This document shows, in pieces, positions 45,478 to 54,151 of a stretch of DNA of 64,000 nt (positions are counted from its first letter, which is position 1; the number at the start of each line of letters is the position of its first letter). The position numbers were made by a program, and so were the translations under genes. The notes under the pieces are model-generated. The model was not told the DNA's origin, made no database searches, and saw only the letters and a list, made by a program, of their open reading frames with translations. This DNA comes from Alteribacter keqinensis (lineage in GTDB: Bacteria > Bacillota > Bacilli > Bacillales > Salisediminibacteriaceae), in assembly GCF_003710255.1 (NCBI RefSeq), contig NZ_RHIB01000001.1:2046001-2110000 (forward strand). The letters are read 5' to 3'.

Positions 45478-46296
45478 TCAATCCAGTGCGGTAAGCTTCT
45501 CCACAGCCGGCTGGTACCCTTTTTCAGCACTGATTTTCAGTGCGATATAGGACAGCCACACACCATAAATAAACTTCGAAGAAATGTCGGCGATTGTATA
45601 AAGCAGATGCCTTGTCACTACGCCGTTGGGTGTAAACGAAAGTGCCGGCATCAGGTACGCAAATAAGTAAATGGTCCACGCTGCGACCTGGAAGTAAAAC
45701 AGTCCTTTGACGAGCTTTTCAATGTGGGCCGGCACCTTTTGGCGATCCACAAAGTACACCCGGTAGAGAACGACCAAAAGAGGAACATAGGCAATGGAAC
45801 CGAGTATGAACCACAGCCAGTATAAAAACGGGTTCGTCACCTCATACATCTGACCGATATAGCCTGTCAGCACCATCACTGCACTTGCTGTGACAAAAAT
45901 CAGGGTATTTCTCATAAACGATTTTCCTTTGATCCCGAATACAAACATAGGCTGCGTCAAAAGAAGAGGAAGGGTGATAAACCAGTTAAAATAGCGAAAG
46001 CCATTTGAAAATGTCTGCTCCATTACATAAGCAGATCCCTGCCATGTGAAGGCATCATTCCATGATGAAAACTGCCTGAAAAGGTTCAGTGCTGCGGCTG
46101 CCATAATAAAGCATGACATAATCGTCGCCGTCCTGAGGCGGGGATGGATATCTTTTTGGGCGAAGGCAAAATAAACGAGGCCCGCCGCATGGGCTACGAA
46201 CCCGAGAGTAAGAACGTGGGCAACAATATCATGCTGCATCGTCGAGTAATTAAAAAGGTTTTCATAATTAATTCCGGGGTGGTTTTGCAACGACAT
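45478..46296 (-). CDS. Microbial (type 1) rhodopsin with NTQ motif, predicted light-driven chloride pump
   Basis: The 272-residue protein has seven hydrophobic helices. Helix C reads FRYFNWFITLPLLLTQ: Arg101, then Asn104, Thr108 and Gln115 at the positions of Asp85, Thr89 and Asp96 of bacteriorhodopsin. This NTQ triad is that of eubacterial chloride pumps; proton pumps have DTE/DTD and sodium pumps NDQ. Helix G reads YTIADISSKFIYG with Asp237 and the retinal Schiff-base lysine Lys241. Helix F keeps Trp207 and Tyr210 of the retinal pocket. The start is the ATG at 46296 after AAGGAGA; a longer frame adds 11 residues containing that site. No retinal-synthesis gene (crt or blh/brp) and no transducer gene lies in the window. 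It interrupts the usual trxA-etfA order. Confidence 0.93.
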   Translation of the reverse strand: MSLQNHPGINYENLFNYSTMQHDIVAHVLTLGFVAHAAGLVYFAFAQKDIHPRLRTATIMSCFIMAAAALNLFRQFSSWNDAFTWQGSAYVMEQTFSNGFRYFNWFITLPLLLTQPMFVFGIKGKSFMRNTLIFVTASAVMVLTGYIGQMYEVTNPFLYWLWFILGSIAYVPLLVVLYRVYFVDRQKVPAHIEKLVKGLFYFQVAAWTIYLFAYLMPALSFTPNGVVTRHLLYTIADISSKFIYGVWLSYIALKISAEKGYQPAVEKLTALD

Positions 46297-46399
46297 CGGC
46301 TGAATCTCCTTCAGTACGGCATTTTCCATAGTTTGCTAAATAAGGAGATGGTTTATGTAAAAGGACCGGGATTTCTTTTATTTTTTACAAGGGGAAGTT

Positions 46400-46483
46400 G
46401 GATTTGTGTTAAGGATGGAGGGGCGAATATTAATTATTGGTGGATTTGTGTTAAGAATTCCCCCCTGAATATTAAGAATTCCA
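46400..46483 (+). repeat. Degenerate 21-bp periodic array (GGATTTGTGTTAAG units)
   Basis: Four consecutive 21-nt units start at 46400, 46421, 46442 and 46463. Units 1 and 3 share GGATTTGTGTTAAG exactly; units 2 and 4 share TGAATATTAA or CGAATATTAA. They lie between the rhodopsin start and the etfA terminator. There is no gene in 46297-46592. Confidence 0.65.
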
Positions 46484-46542
46484 GTCTCCCTCCAAATTTA
46501 TATGGAAAAAACACATCCTCACCCTCAACTACGTCCTCCTCA

Positions 46543-46580
46543 TAAAAAAAAGAACCCTGCCTGAGCGGCAAGGTCCTTCT
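46543..46580 (-). terminator. Terminator of the etf operon
   Basis: AGAACCCTGCC and GGCAAGGTCCTTCT form an imperfect stem around TGAGC with eight Ts following on the minus strand, 13 bases after the etfA stop codon. Confidence 0.88.
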
Positions 46581-46592
46581 CACATAAATCAC

Positions 46593-47570
46593 TTACGATT
46601 TAACCAAAACGTTCTTAAACTCTTCCGTCAGCTTTGGAACGACGTCAAACAGGTCTCCGACAATTCCATAATCGGCAATGTTGAAGATCTCTGCTTCGGG
46701 ATCTTTGTTGATTGCAACGATGACTTTAGAGTTGGACATACCCGCTACGTGCTGGATCGCACCGGAAATACCCACTGCAATGTAAAGATCCGGTGTTACG
46801 ACCTTACCAGTCTGGCCGATTTGAAGGGCATAATCACAGTATTCAGCGTCACATGCACCACGGGAAGCACCGACTGCTGCACCGAGTACATTTGCCAGTT
46901 CATCAAGGAGCGTAAAGTTTTCAGAACCTTTCATACCGCGTCCGCCGGCTACGATCACACTTGCTTCAGAGAGATCCACACCGGAAGCTGTATTTTTAAC
47001 CACATCTTTAATGATCGTACGCAAGTCTTTAATATCTACGTCAAGGGATGCAACATCACCAGAACGGGACTCGTCTTTTTCAAGCGCCGGGATGTTGTTC
47101 GGACGTACCGTTGCAAACACAATCCCTTCAGCCACTACTTTCTTCTCAAAAGCTTTACCTGAATAGATCGGGCGTGTGAAGATGAATTCTTCACCAGCTG
47201 TTTCTACACCTGTTGCATCAGATACCAGACCTGAGTTCAGGCGTGCTGCAAGTTTCGGTGCAAGGTCCCGGCCGATTGCTGTATGTCCCAGCACAATCCC
47301 TTCAGGACTTTCCTGATCAATAACTGCCTGAAGTGCCTGACTGTATCCGTCCGGCGTGTATCCGGCCAATTTGTCGCTATCAACGACAACAACACGGTCA
47401 GCACCGTATGCGATCAGTTCATTGCCTAAACTGCTTACATTCTCGCCTAAAAGAACACCTACTACTTCACCGCCTGCTGAAATTTCCTTTGCAGCGGCAA
47501 CTGCTTCAAACGATACGTTACGAAATTCTCCGTCGCGGATTTCTCCTACTGCCAATACTTTTTTCGTCAT
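46593..47570 (-). CDS. etfA: Electron transfer flavoprotein alpha subunit
   Basis: The 325-residue subunit binds FAD and passes electrons from acyl-CoA dehydrogenases to the quinone pool. The C-terminal FAD domain shows [48 protein letters not shown] and [14 protein letters not shown], the family signature. It begins 18 nt after the etfB stop and is the last gene of the lcfA/fadR-fadB-etfB-etfA cluster. Confidence 0.97.
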   Translation of the reverse strand: MTKKVLAVGEIRDGEFRNVSFEAVAAAKEISAGGEVVGVLLGENVSSLGNELIAYGADRVVVVDSDKLAGYTPDGYSQALQAVIDQESPEGIVLGHTAIGRDLAPKLAARLNSGLVSDATGVETAGEEFIFTRPIYSGKAFEKKVVAEGIVFATVRPNNIPALEKDESRSGDVASLDVDIKDLRTIIKDVVKNTASGVDLSEASVIVAGGRGMKGSENFTLLDELANVLGAAVGASRGACDAEYCDYALQIGQTGKVVTPDLYIAVGISGAIQHVAGMSNSKVIVAINKDPEAEIFNIADYGIVGDLFDVVPKLTEEFKNVLVKS

Positions 47571-47588
47571 CGTGTAATCCTCCTCTGT

Positions 47589-48359
47589 TTATATCACTTT
47601 AGCTTCGTTTTTAAGTAATGAAACCAGCTCTTTTACCTGATCGTCCACTTCACCTTCAAGAACTTTTCCTGCTTGTTTCTCAGGCGGAAGGTAGCGGTCT
47701 ACTGTTTTTGTTTTGCCGGCAACATCGTCCTCATCAAGGTCGAAATCATCAGCTTCAAGTGTTTCAAGAGGCTTCTTTTTCGCTTTCATAATGCCTGGCA
47801 GGGATGGATAGCGGGGCTCGTTTAACCCTTGCTGCGCAGTAACCAGTACAGGAAGGCTTACTTCCACAATTTCCTGGTCACCCTCTACATCACGCTCAAT
47901 CGTTGCTTTACCGTCAGCAATGTCGATCTTTACGATGGATGTTACGTGAACGATTCCAAGCTTTTCAGCCAGGCGCGGTCCTACCTGCCCGGAACCACCG
48001 TCAACCGCGATGTTTCCGCCTAAAATGATGTCCACATCTTTGTCTTCGAAGTAAGCAGCAAGAAGAGCCTGCGTAGTGTAAGGATCTTGGTTTTCCACTT
48101 CTTCGTTATCAATCAGTACCGCTTTATCAGCACCCATGGCAAGTCCGGTACGAAGCTGTTTCTCTGCTTCTTCCTCACCGACTGTAACAAGTGTTACTTC
48201 CCCGCCGTGCTCGTCACGGAGTTGAATCGCCTCTTCAATTGCATACTCATCGTATGGGTTAATGATAAACTCGGCACCGTCTTCTACGATCTCTCCGTTT
48301 GAGATCTGGATTTTTTCCTCAGTGTCAAACGTACGCTTTAAAATGACATAAATATTCAT
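47589..48359 (-). CDS. etfB: Electron transfer flavoprotein beta subunit
   Basis: The 256-residue subunit binds AMP. It shows INPYDEYAIEEAIQLRDEHGG near residue 32, VTVGEEEAEKQLRTGLAMGADKAVLI near 58, ILGGNIAVDGGSGQVGP near 112 and the C-terminal MKAKKKPLETL recognition-loop region. It pairs with EtfA in beta-oxidation. It follows fadB by 95 nt. Confidence 0.97.
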   Translation of the reverse strand: MNIYVILKRTFDTEEKIQISNGEIVEDGAEFIINPYDEYAIEEAIQLRDEHGGEVTLVTVGEEEAEKQLRTGLAMGADKAVLIDNEEVENQDPYTTQALLAAYFEDKDVDIILGGNIAVDGGSGQVGPRLAEKLGIVHVTSIVKIDIADGKATIERDVEGDQEIVEVSLPVLVTAQQGLNEPRYPSLPGIMKAKKKPLETLEADDFDLDEDDVAGKTKTVDRYLPPEKQAGKVLEGEVDDQVKELVSLLKNEAKVI

Positions 48360-48454
48360 TCTGTTCCCTCCCAGATTATCAGTTCTGTTTATTGGCTTTG
48401 AACGGTTTCATAAATTGCTGCTATTCTTTTAAAGATAAAGCTCTGTGCCCGCTG

Positions 48455-49234
48455 TTAACGGTCGTTAAATACTGGTTTCCGCTTATTTAAAAATGCATCG
48501 ATTCCTTCTTTGGCGTCTTCGGTTTGAGAAACATCACCAAAGCGCTTCGCTTCCTGACTTGCACCATCTGCTTCTGAATGACCAGCCAGTCGGATCAGTT
48601 CCAGCGCATAACGGACAGCAACAGCACCTTTTGAAGCGATTTTGGCAGCCAGTGCTTTCGTTTCTTCAAGGACGGATTCGTCGTCAAATGAAGCATCGGC
48701 AAGCCCGAGAGCTACTGCTTCTTTACCCGTTACAGGATCGGAAGTAAGAAGCATCTGTGTAGCTTTTGATTTCCCCACAAGTTTTGGCAGGCGTTGCGTA
48801 CCCGCAAATCCAGGAACCAGTCCGAGCTGAAGCTCCGGAAGTCCAAGCTTGGCATTGTCCCCGACAAAACGGATGTGGCAGGCCATGGCCAGTTCAAGAC
48901 CTCCGCCCAGTGCTGCTCCATGAATAGAAGCAATGATCGGCTTTGGATAGGCTTCCATTTTGTCAAAGACCCGCTGACCACGTTCAGCCATTTCCTGAAA
49001 CGCTCCCCCGCTGTCAACTGTTGTAAACTCCTTAATATCAGCTCCGGCTGCAAAAAAGCGGCCTTCACCATGAACGACGATGACCTTCACTTCTTCATCG
49101 TGTTCAAGCTTATCAAGCACGTCATCCAGCTCCAGAAAGATCGGCTGAGAAAGTGCGTTGGCCGGTGGATGCTGGAGAGTGATGTACCCGATTTTATTTT
49201 CCTTGGATACTGCAAGATATTGATAGTCGCTCAA
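48455..49234 (-). CDS. fadB: Enoyl-CoA hydratase
   Basis: The 259-residue crotonase-fold enzyme hydrates trans-2-enoyl-CoA in beta-oxidation. It has the oxyanion-hole segments GEGRFFAAGADIKEF (about residue 57) and IHGAALGGGLELAMACH (about 100), with the catalytic-glutamate segment LPELQLGLVPGFAGTQRL near 130; the first catalytic Glu is kept in PELQLG and the second position is Gly-Phe rather than Glu, a variation seen across crotonases. The start is a TTG six bases after AAAGGAGTGG. Confidence 0.9.
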   Translation of the reverse strand: MSDYQYLAVSKENKIGYITLQHPPANALSQPIFLELDDVLDKLEHDEEVKVIVVHGEGRFFAAGADIKEFTTVDSGGAFQEMAERGQRVFDKMEAYPKPIIASIHGAALGGGLELAMACHIRFVGDNAKLGLPELQLGLVPGFAGTQRLPKLVGKSKATQMLLTSDPVTGKEAVALGLADASFDDESVLEETKALAAKIASKGAVAVRYALELIRLAGHSEADGASQEAKRFGDVSQTEDAKEGIDAFLNKRKPVFNDR

Positions 49235-49302
49235 ATCGATCCACTCCTTTCGATCTCAACTAACCTTATTCGACATTAAAACGCTTTCACCTTTGTTTAT
49301 TA

Positions 49303-49346
49303 AGAAAACCTGCATAAAAAAATCAATCTTTTTTACGAGGTTTTCT
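49303..49346 (-). terminator. Long AT-rich hairpin between fadR and fadB
   Basis: AGAAAACC...AAAAAA and TTTTTT...GGTTTTCT pair across 44 nt in the fadR-fadB gap. It may attenuate read-through from fadR into fadB; the evidence is the pairing only. Confidence 0.45.
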
Positions 49347-49353
49347 ACGAGTC

Positions 49354-49941
49354 TTACGCTTTCCGAAGTCCGGTCAGCAGCATTTGGTTAAGGGAATCCG
49401 CCAATGGTACAAGTTCATACTTGTGGTCTTTCATAACCCAGTTAGTCACAACTTCATCAATGGCTCCGAAAATAACCTGGCGCGCCATGCGACGATCGAG
49501 GTCAGGAGAGAAAAAGCCTTTTTCCATTCCTTCTGCCAGAATGGAATCGATCAATCCCAAGTACCCTTTAAGCACTTCGTTAATACGGGATCTGAGAGCA
49601 AGATTTGACTGCCTCAATTCCAGCTGAGTTACAATGGCCAGGTCGTAATCGGCCTCCAGTTGTTTCAGGTGCATCTCAATGAGAAGCTTCAGCTTCTGTT
49701 CAACAGATGTTTCACTGGCAAGACGCTCCTTACTCCTTATGACAAAGCTTCCCATCTTCTCTTCAAAAAGAGAAATCAGGATATCTTCTTTGTTTTTAAA
49801 ATAAAGATAAATCGTTCCATCGGCGACCCCTGCTTCACGGGCGATTTTTGACACTTGTGAATGGTGATAACCGTTTTCTGCAATGACCTTTACTGCAGCG
49901 TCAATAATCTGTTCAAACTTCTGTCCTTTTTTCTTCGCCAT
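49354..49941 (-). CDS. fadR: TetR-family fatty acid regulator FadR
   Basis: The 195-residue TetR-type repressor begins KKKGQKFEQIIDAAVKVIAENGYH and has the helix-turn-helix VSKIAREAGVADGTIYLYFKNKEDILI (residues about 30-57), very close to B. subtilis FadR (YsiA). The C-terminal half binds long-chain acyl-CoA, which releases DNA. A perfect 7-4-7 operator lies 32 nt upstream. It sits between lcfA and fadB, exactly as in B. subtilis. Confidence 0.94.
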   Translation of the reverse strand: MAKKKGQKFEQIIDAAVKVIAENGYHHSQVSKIAREAGVADGTIYLYFKNKEDILISLFEEKMGSFVIRSKERLASETSVEQKLKLLIEMHLKQLEADYDLAIVTQLELRQSNLALRSRINEVLKGYLGLIDSILAEGMEKGFFSPDLDRRMARQVIFGAIDEVVTNWVMKDHKYELVPLADSLNQMLLTGLRKA

Positions 49942-49972
49942 TTCTTCACTTCCTCAGCCAATCCTCTAAAAA

Positions 49973-49990
49973 TGAATGACCATTCATTCA
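49973..49990 (-). promoter_or_regulatory. FadR operator before fadR
   Basis: TGAATGA-CCAT-TCATTCA is a perfect 7-4-7 palindrome that matches the Bacillus FadR box arms, located 32 nt before the fadR start. It implies autoregulation and control of fadB-etfBA. Confidence 0.82.
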
Positions 49991-50154
49991 CTTTATGTTT
50001 ATTCTAGATCAATCCCATCCGTGTGTCAAATGGAAAGTTCAGATTTTTCTTTATGCAAATAGAAACGCATTCCCCTATACTATTCCTAATCAGCCGGGGA
50101 ATCAACTTTACTTTCAGGAATCTGGTTGCAGTTAAGATACTCGGGAGTAGAAAA

Positions 50155-50181
50155 ACAAAAAGGGACCGTGAAGGCCCCTCT
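50155..50181 (-). terminator. Terminator of the first acyl-CoA synthetase gene
   Basis: AGGGGCC/GGTCCCT stem with TTTTTGTTTTT on the minus strand, ten bases after the stop codon. Confidence 0.8.
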
Positions 50182-50190
50182 TTTTAGTGC

Positions 50191-51906
50191 CTATTTCCCT
50201 TGAACCTGGGGTTCTTTTTCCTGTTCACGTTTTCTCTTTTCCTCATCCACGAGTGCCCGTCTCAGCACTTTTCCAACCATTGTCTTCGGCAGTTCGTTTC
50301 TGAATTCAAACTGCTTCGGTGATTTATAGGCTGACAGGTTCTTACGGCAGTATTCATTCAGCTCTTTTTCCGAAAGCTCCATGCCTTCTTTTAAGACCAC
50401 AAATGCCTTTACCGTCTCTCCCCGATATGGATCAGGAACGCCAATGACTACCGCTTCTTTGATGGCTTCGTGTTCGTACAACACTTCTTCCACCTCTCTC
50501 GGATAAATGTTAAATCCGCCTGCGATAATCATATCTTTTTTTCGGTCAACGATATAGAAGTAGCCTTCTTCATCCATATATCCCATGTCTCCGGTTAACA
50601 GCCAGCCATCCTGGAAAACAGCTTTCGTTTCTTCAGGGCGGTTCCAGTATCCTTTCATCACTTGAGGACCCCGGACAATCAATTCACCAATTTCCCCGGC
50701 TTCGGCCTGTTCGCCCGTTTCTCCGTTAATGACTGCGGCATCTGTATCAGGCCAGGGCAGACCAATGCTTCCGCTCGGCCGTTTTCCCCACATCAGGTTA
50801 AAGTGTGTCACAGGTGAAGCTTCCGTCAGACCAAAGCCTTCACTGAGCTTGCCTCCTGTAAGCTTCTCAAACCGCTGCTGGACTTCCACCGGCAGTGGAG
50901 CAGATCCACTGATACACACTTCCACTGAAGACAGATCATACTTGTTTACGTCAGGGTCGTTAATCAGACCGATATACATCGTCGGCGCACCCGGGAAGAT
51001 TGAGACACGCTGCTTCTGAATGGCCTTAAGGATCTGCGTTGTATTAAAACGCGGCATAATCACCATTTTCGAGCGGTCCATAATGGAAAAGTTCATTCCG
51101 ACTGTCATACCGTACACGTGGAAAAACGGCAGGGCACAAAGGATAACTTCATTTCCATGATCAATCTTGTGCATCCATCTTAAAGCCTGGGTTGTATTTG
51201 CAACCAGGTTATGATGGGTCAGCATTACACCTTTGGCTACTCCGGTTGTTCCACCTGTATATTGCAACAGTGCCAGATCTTCTTTTGGATTAACTGAAAC
51301 CTCAGTTTCCACAGGTTCATTCTCTTTAAGAACCCGGGTGAATGGATGTGTTTTTTCATTGTACGTTATATCAACCTTAATTCCTGTGTTCTTCTTCTGT
51401 ATAAATGGATAAATCAGGTTTTTAGGAAACGGGAGATAGTCTTTAATTCCCGTAACAATCACGTGTTCAAGCTTCGTTTTTTTCAGCACATTGGCTACCC
51501 TGGGGTACACCAGATCAAGACAGATCATGACTTTGGCACCTGAGTCGATCATCTGATGCTCAAGCTCCCGTTCAACATAAAGCGGATTGGTCTGTACCAC
51601 AACAGCCCCGGTTAAAAGGGTTCCGTAATAGGAGATGACAGACTGCGGTGTGTTGGCAAGCATGATGGCCACGCGGTCTCCCTTTTTAACACCAAGTCCC
51701 CGAAGTCCGCTGGCAAAACGCAGCGCGCTGTCATACACCTCAGCAAACGTCATTTCTGTCCCCATAAAATGAAGTGCACTTTTATCCGGTGTTTCTCTTG
51801 CAGCATCTGCGAGGTAAGATTGGAGCGGCTTTTCTTCGTATTCAATCTTTACTGGAATTTCATCAGGATAATGAGTTAACCATGGTCTTGCAAGTCTTTC
51901 ATCCAT
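50191..51906 (-). CDS. lcfA: Long-chain fatty acid-CoA ligase, copy 1
   Basis: The 571-residue adenylate-forming enzyme activates fatty acids to acyl-CoA. It shows LQYTGGTTGVAKGVMLTHHN near residue 215 (phosphate loop), GFGLTEASPVTHFN near 355, LLTGDMGYMDEEGYFYIVDRKKDMI near 435 (hinge and FACS motif) and the C-terminal lysine region LPKTMVGKVLRR. The ATG at 51906 follows AAAGGAGG. It is a close tandem paralogue of the next gene. A perfect cre-like site lies about 165 nt upstream. Confidence 0.95.
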   Translation of the reverse strand: MDERLARPWLTHYPDEIPVKIEYEEKPLQSYLADAARETPDKSALHFMGTEMTFAEVYDSALRFASGLRGLGVKKGDRVAIMLANTPQSVISYYGTLLTGAVVVQTNPLYVERELEHQMIDSGAKVMICLDLVYPRVANVLKKTKLEHVIVTGIKDYLPFPKNLIYPFIQKKNTGIKVDITYNEKTHPFTRVLKENEPVETEVSVNPKEDLALLQYTGGTTGVAKGVMLTHHNLVANTTQALRWMHKIDHGNEVILCALPFFHVYGMTVGMNFSIMDRSKMVIMPRFNTTQILKAIQKQRVSIFPGAPTMYIGLINDPDVNKYDLSSVEVCISGSAPLPVEVQQRFEKLTGGKLSEGFGLTEASPVTHFNLMWGKRPSGSIGLPWPDTDAAVINGETGEQAEAGEIGELIVRGPQVMKGYWNRPEETKAVFQDGWLLTGDMGYMDEEGYFYIVDRKKDMIIAGGFNIYPREVEEVLYEHEAIKEAVVIGVPDPYRGETVKAFVVLKEGMELSEKELNEYCRKNLSAYKSPKQFEFRNELPKTMVGKVLRRALVDEEKRKREQEKEPQVQGK

Positions 51907-52070
51907 GAAAAGGCCTCCTTTAACTCTCACCTTCTAAAGAAAACACGTGCTGCACCATGGATGGATGATGCACAGCGTTCCTGTATTTCAAGCCTCACTG
52001 ACGTTCCCCTTAGCCAGCTTAATATCAGAAGTACAGGATATGACAAATTTCCTCTCTACTCCCATTCTAA

Positions 52071-52084
52071 TGAAACCGATTACA
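52071..52084. promoter_or_regulatory. Predicted CcpA cre site upstream of lcfA copy 1
   Basis: TGAAACCGATTACA fits the cre consensus TGWAANCGNTNWCA at every position. The equivalent spot before copy 2 carries TGAAAACGCATTCA at 54156. The lcfA operon of B. subtilis is known to be under CcpA and FadR control. The rest of the 375-nt gap (51907-52281) shows no gene. Confidence 0.62.
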
Positions 52085-52248
52085 AAAGCAAAGTATTTTG
52101 TGAAAAATTTTCAAATTTTTATTCTTGTATAACAGTTTTGTATTTTCAGTTTTTGTTCGGTGTACGGGAATATCTGACTAAATCATTTTTATCCTGCACA
52201 ATGCATTTATCCTGAAAAAACCTCGGTTCAACATCACCAATCTATAAC

Positions 52249-52276
52249 AAAACCCGCTCACCGAGAGGTGAGCGGG
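52249..52276 (-). terminator. Terminator of the second acyl-CoA synthetase gene
   Basis: CCCGCTCACC/GGTGAGCGGG with a 4-nt GAGA loop and TTTTG on the minus strand, six bases after the stop codon. Confidence 0.92.
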
Positions 52277-52281
52277 AATCT

Positions 52282-53979
52282 TTATTTGTCCGATGCTGCC
52301 TGTTTTGCTCTTTCTTCTTCCACAAGCACCCGGCGCAGAATTTTTCCGATCATCGTTTTCGGCAGTTCATCCCTGAACTCCACGAGTCGCGGGACTTTAT
52401 ATGCTGCCAAATGTTTGCGGCAGTACTCTTCAAGTTCTTCTTCTGTCAAAGATTTGCCGCTTTTCAGGACGATAAAGACCTTCACCGTTTCCCCCCGGTA
52501 AGGGTCCGGAACCCCGATCGCACAGGCTTCCTGAATGGCAGGGTGTTCGTAAAGCACTTCTTCGATTTCGCGGGGGTAAATATTGAACCCTCCTGCGATA
52601 ATCATGTCTTTTTTCCGGTCAACAATATAAAAGTACCCTTCTTCATCCATATAACCCATATCTCCGCTCAGGAACCAGTCATCCTTGAACGTCGCCTGGG
52701 TGGCTTCAGGGTTATTCCAGTAACCCCGCATAACCTGTGGTCCGCGAATGATGATTTCCCCAATCTCATTCGCTTCAGCCAGCTCTCCTGTCTCAGCGGA
52801 AAGAACCGCCACATCTGTATCCGGCCAAGGTATGCCGATGCTGCCTGTTTTCCGATTTCCCCAAATCAGATTCGCAACAGCAACGGGTGATGTCTCAGTA
52901 AGACCATACCCTTCTACCAGACTTCCTTTTGTTACTTTTTCAAAATTGTTCTGAACCTCAATCGGCAGTGGTGCCGATCCGCTCATACAGGCTTTGATGG
53001 AGCTCAAGTCATGTTTTTCAATATCGGGATGATTTAATAATCCGATATACATGGTCGGCGCACCGGGGTAAATGGTCGCTTTGTGTTTTTCGATCGCTTT
53101 AAGAATGTCCTTCGGTTCGAACTTTGGCATAATCACCATTTTAAAGCCCATACGAATAGCCAGATTCATCACCGTTGTCATACCGTAAACATGGAAGAAC
53201 GGCAGTGCTGCAATAACAACTTCCTCACCCGGTTTCATTTTGTACATCCAGTGCTTACACTGAAGGGTGTTTACAACAAGGTTGTAGTGTGTGAGCATAA
53301 CCCCTTTGGCAGGGCCTGTGGTGCCTCCTGTATACTGGAGAAGAGCCAGGTCCTCTTTTGCATCCACAGTCAGCTCAATTTCTTTTGCCTCACCGTTTTT
53401 GATTACCTTTTCAAAAGAGTGGAGATGGTCATTGTACTGGAGGTCTACCTTGATTCCAGTTCGTTTCTTCTGGATAAACGGATAGATAAGGTTCTTAGGA
53501 AATGGCAGGTAATCCTTAATTCCTGTAACAATAATGTGCTCAAGACTCGTCTTATCCTTGACATTTGCCACCTTCGGATAAACGAGGTCGAGACAAATCA
53601 TCACTTTCGAGCCTGAGTCATTCATCTGATGCTCAATTTCCCGTTCCACATAAAGAGGATTGGTCTGGACAACAATCGCCCCTGCGAACAGTGCACCATA
53701 ATAGGAAATCACAGACTGCGGTGTGTTGGCTAGCATGATAGCCACGCGGTCACCCTGCTTTACCCCCATACCCCTGAGCTGGTTTGCGAGCTTAAGAGCC
53801 GCATCGTACACCTGGGAATACGTCATTTCTGTCCCCATAAAATCCAGAGCAGTCTTCTCAGGAAACGTCTGTGCGGATTCTTTCAAATAGCTTTGCAATG
53901 TCCGGACTTCGTAGTCTATCGACTTCGGAATTTCGTCGGGATAATGCTGGAACCAAGGTTTTTGCGTTAATGTTTCCAT
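52282..53979 (-). CDS. Long-chain fatty acid-CoA ligase, copy 2
   Basis: The 565-residue protein keeps every motif of copy 1: LQYTGGTTGPAKGVMLTHYN, GYGLTETSPVAVAN, LSGDMGYMDEEGYFYIVDRKKDMI and LPKTMIGKILRR. Long stretches are identical between the two, for example QSVISYYG and KNLIYPFIQKK. Leader DNA also looks alike (see the cre site entries), so the duplication included the promoter region. It has its own terminator and so forms a separate unit. Which copy is the original cannot be decided from sequence alone. A GGGAGG site precedes the ATG. Confidence 0.95.
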   Translation of the reverse strand: METLTQKPWFQHYPDEIPKSIDYEVRTLQSYLKESAQTFPEKTALDFMGTEMTYSQVYDAALKLANQLRGMGVKQGDRVAIMLANTPQSVISYYGALFAGAIVVQTNPLYVEREIEHQMNDSGSKVMICLDLVYPKVANVKDKTSLEHIIVTGIKDYLPFPKNLIYPFIQKKRTGIKVDLQYNDHLHSFEKVIKNGEAKEIELTVDAKEDLALLQYTGGTTGPAKGVMLTHYNLVVNTLQCKHWMYKMKPGEEVVIAALPFFHVYGMTTVMNLAIRMGFKMVIMPKFEPKDILKAIEKHKATIYPGAPTMYIGLLNHPDIEKHDLSSIKACMSGSAPLPIEVQNNFEKVTKGSLVEGYGLTETSPVAVANLIWGNRKTGSIGIPWPDTDVAVLSAETGELAEANEIGEIIIRGPQVMRGYWNNPEATQATFKDDWFLSGDMGYMDEEGYFYIVDRKKDMIIAGGFNIYPREIEEVLYEHPAIQEACAIGVPDPYRGETVKVFIVLKSGKSLTEEELEEYCRKHLAAYKVPRLVEFRDELPKTMIGKILRRVLVEEERAKQAASDK

Positions 53980-54151
53980 TCTCTTTCCTCCCTTTTACTT
54001 ATTAGAACTCAATTAAAAAGCTGCGCTTTTTAACCGGTGACTAATAGTGACCTCTCCTTTCTAAAGGATTCCGATTACGGATGCGGGATGGAAACGGAGT
54101 GGCGATCACACTCCTCTTCTCACCTGGACATTCTCCTCTCTTAGTCTCATT

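Noticed and set aside
45478-46296. Sodium-pump (NDQ) or proton-pump (DTE) rhodopsin
   Set aside because: Helix C has Thr at the position of the NDQ aspartate and Asn/Gln at the proton-acceptor and donor positions, which leaves NTQ.
52067-52084. FadR operator before lcfA copy 1
   Set aside because: Only 3 of 7 positions match in one arm; the same bases match a CcpA cre site perfectly, which is the better reading.
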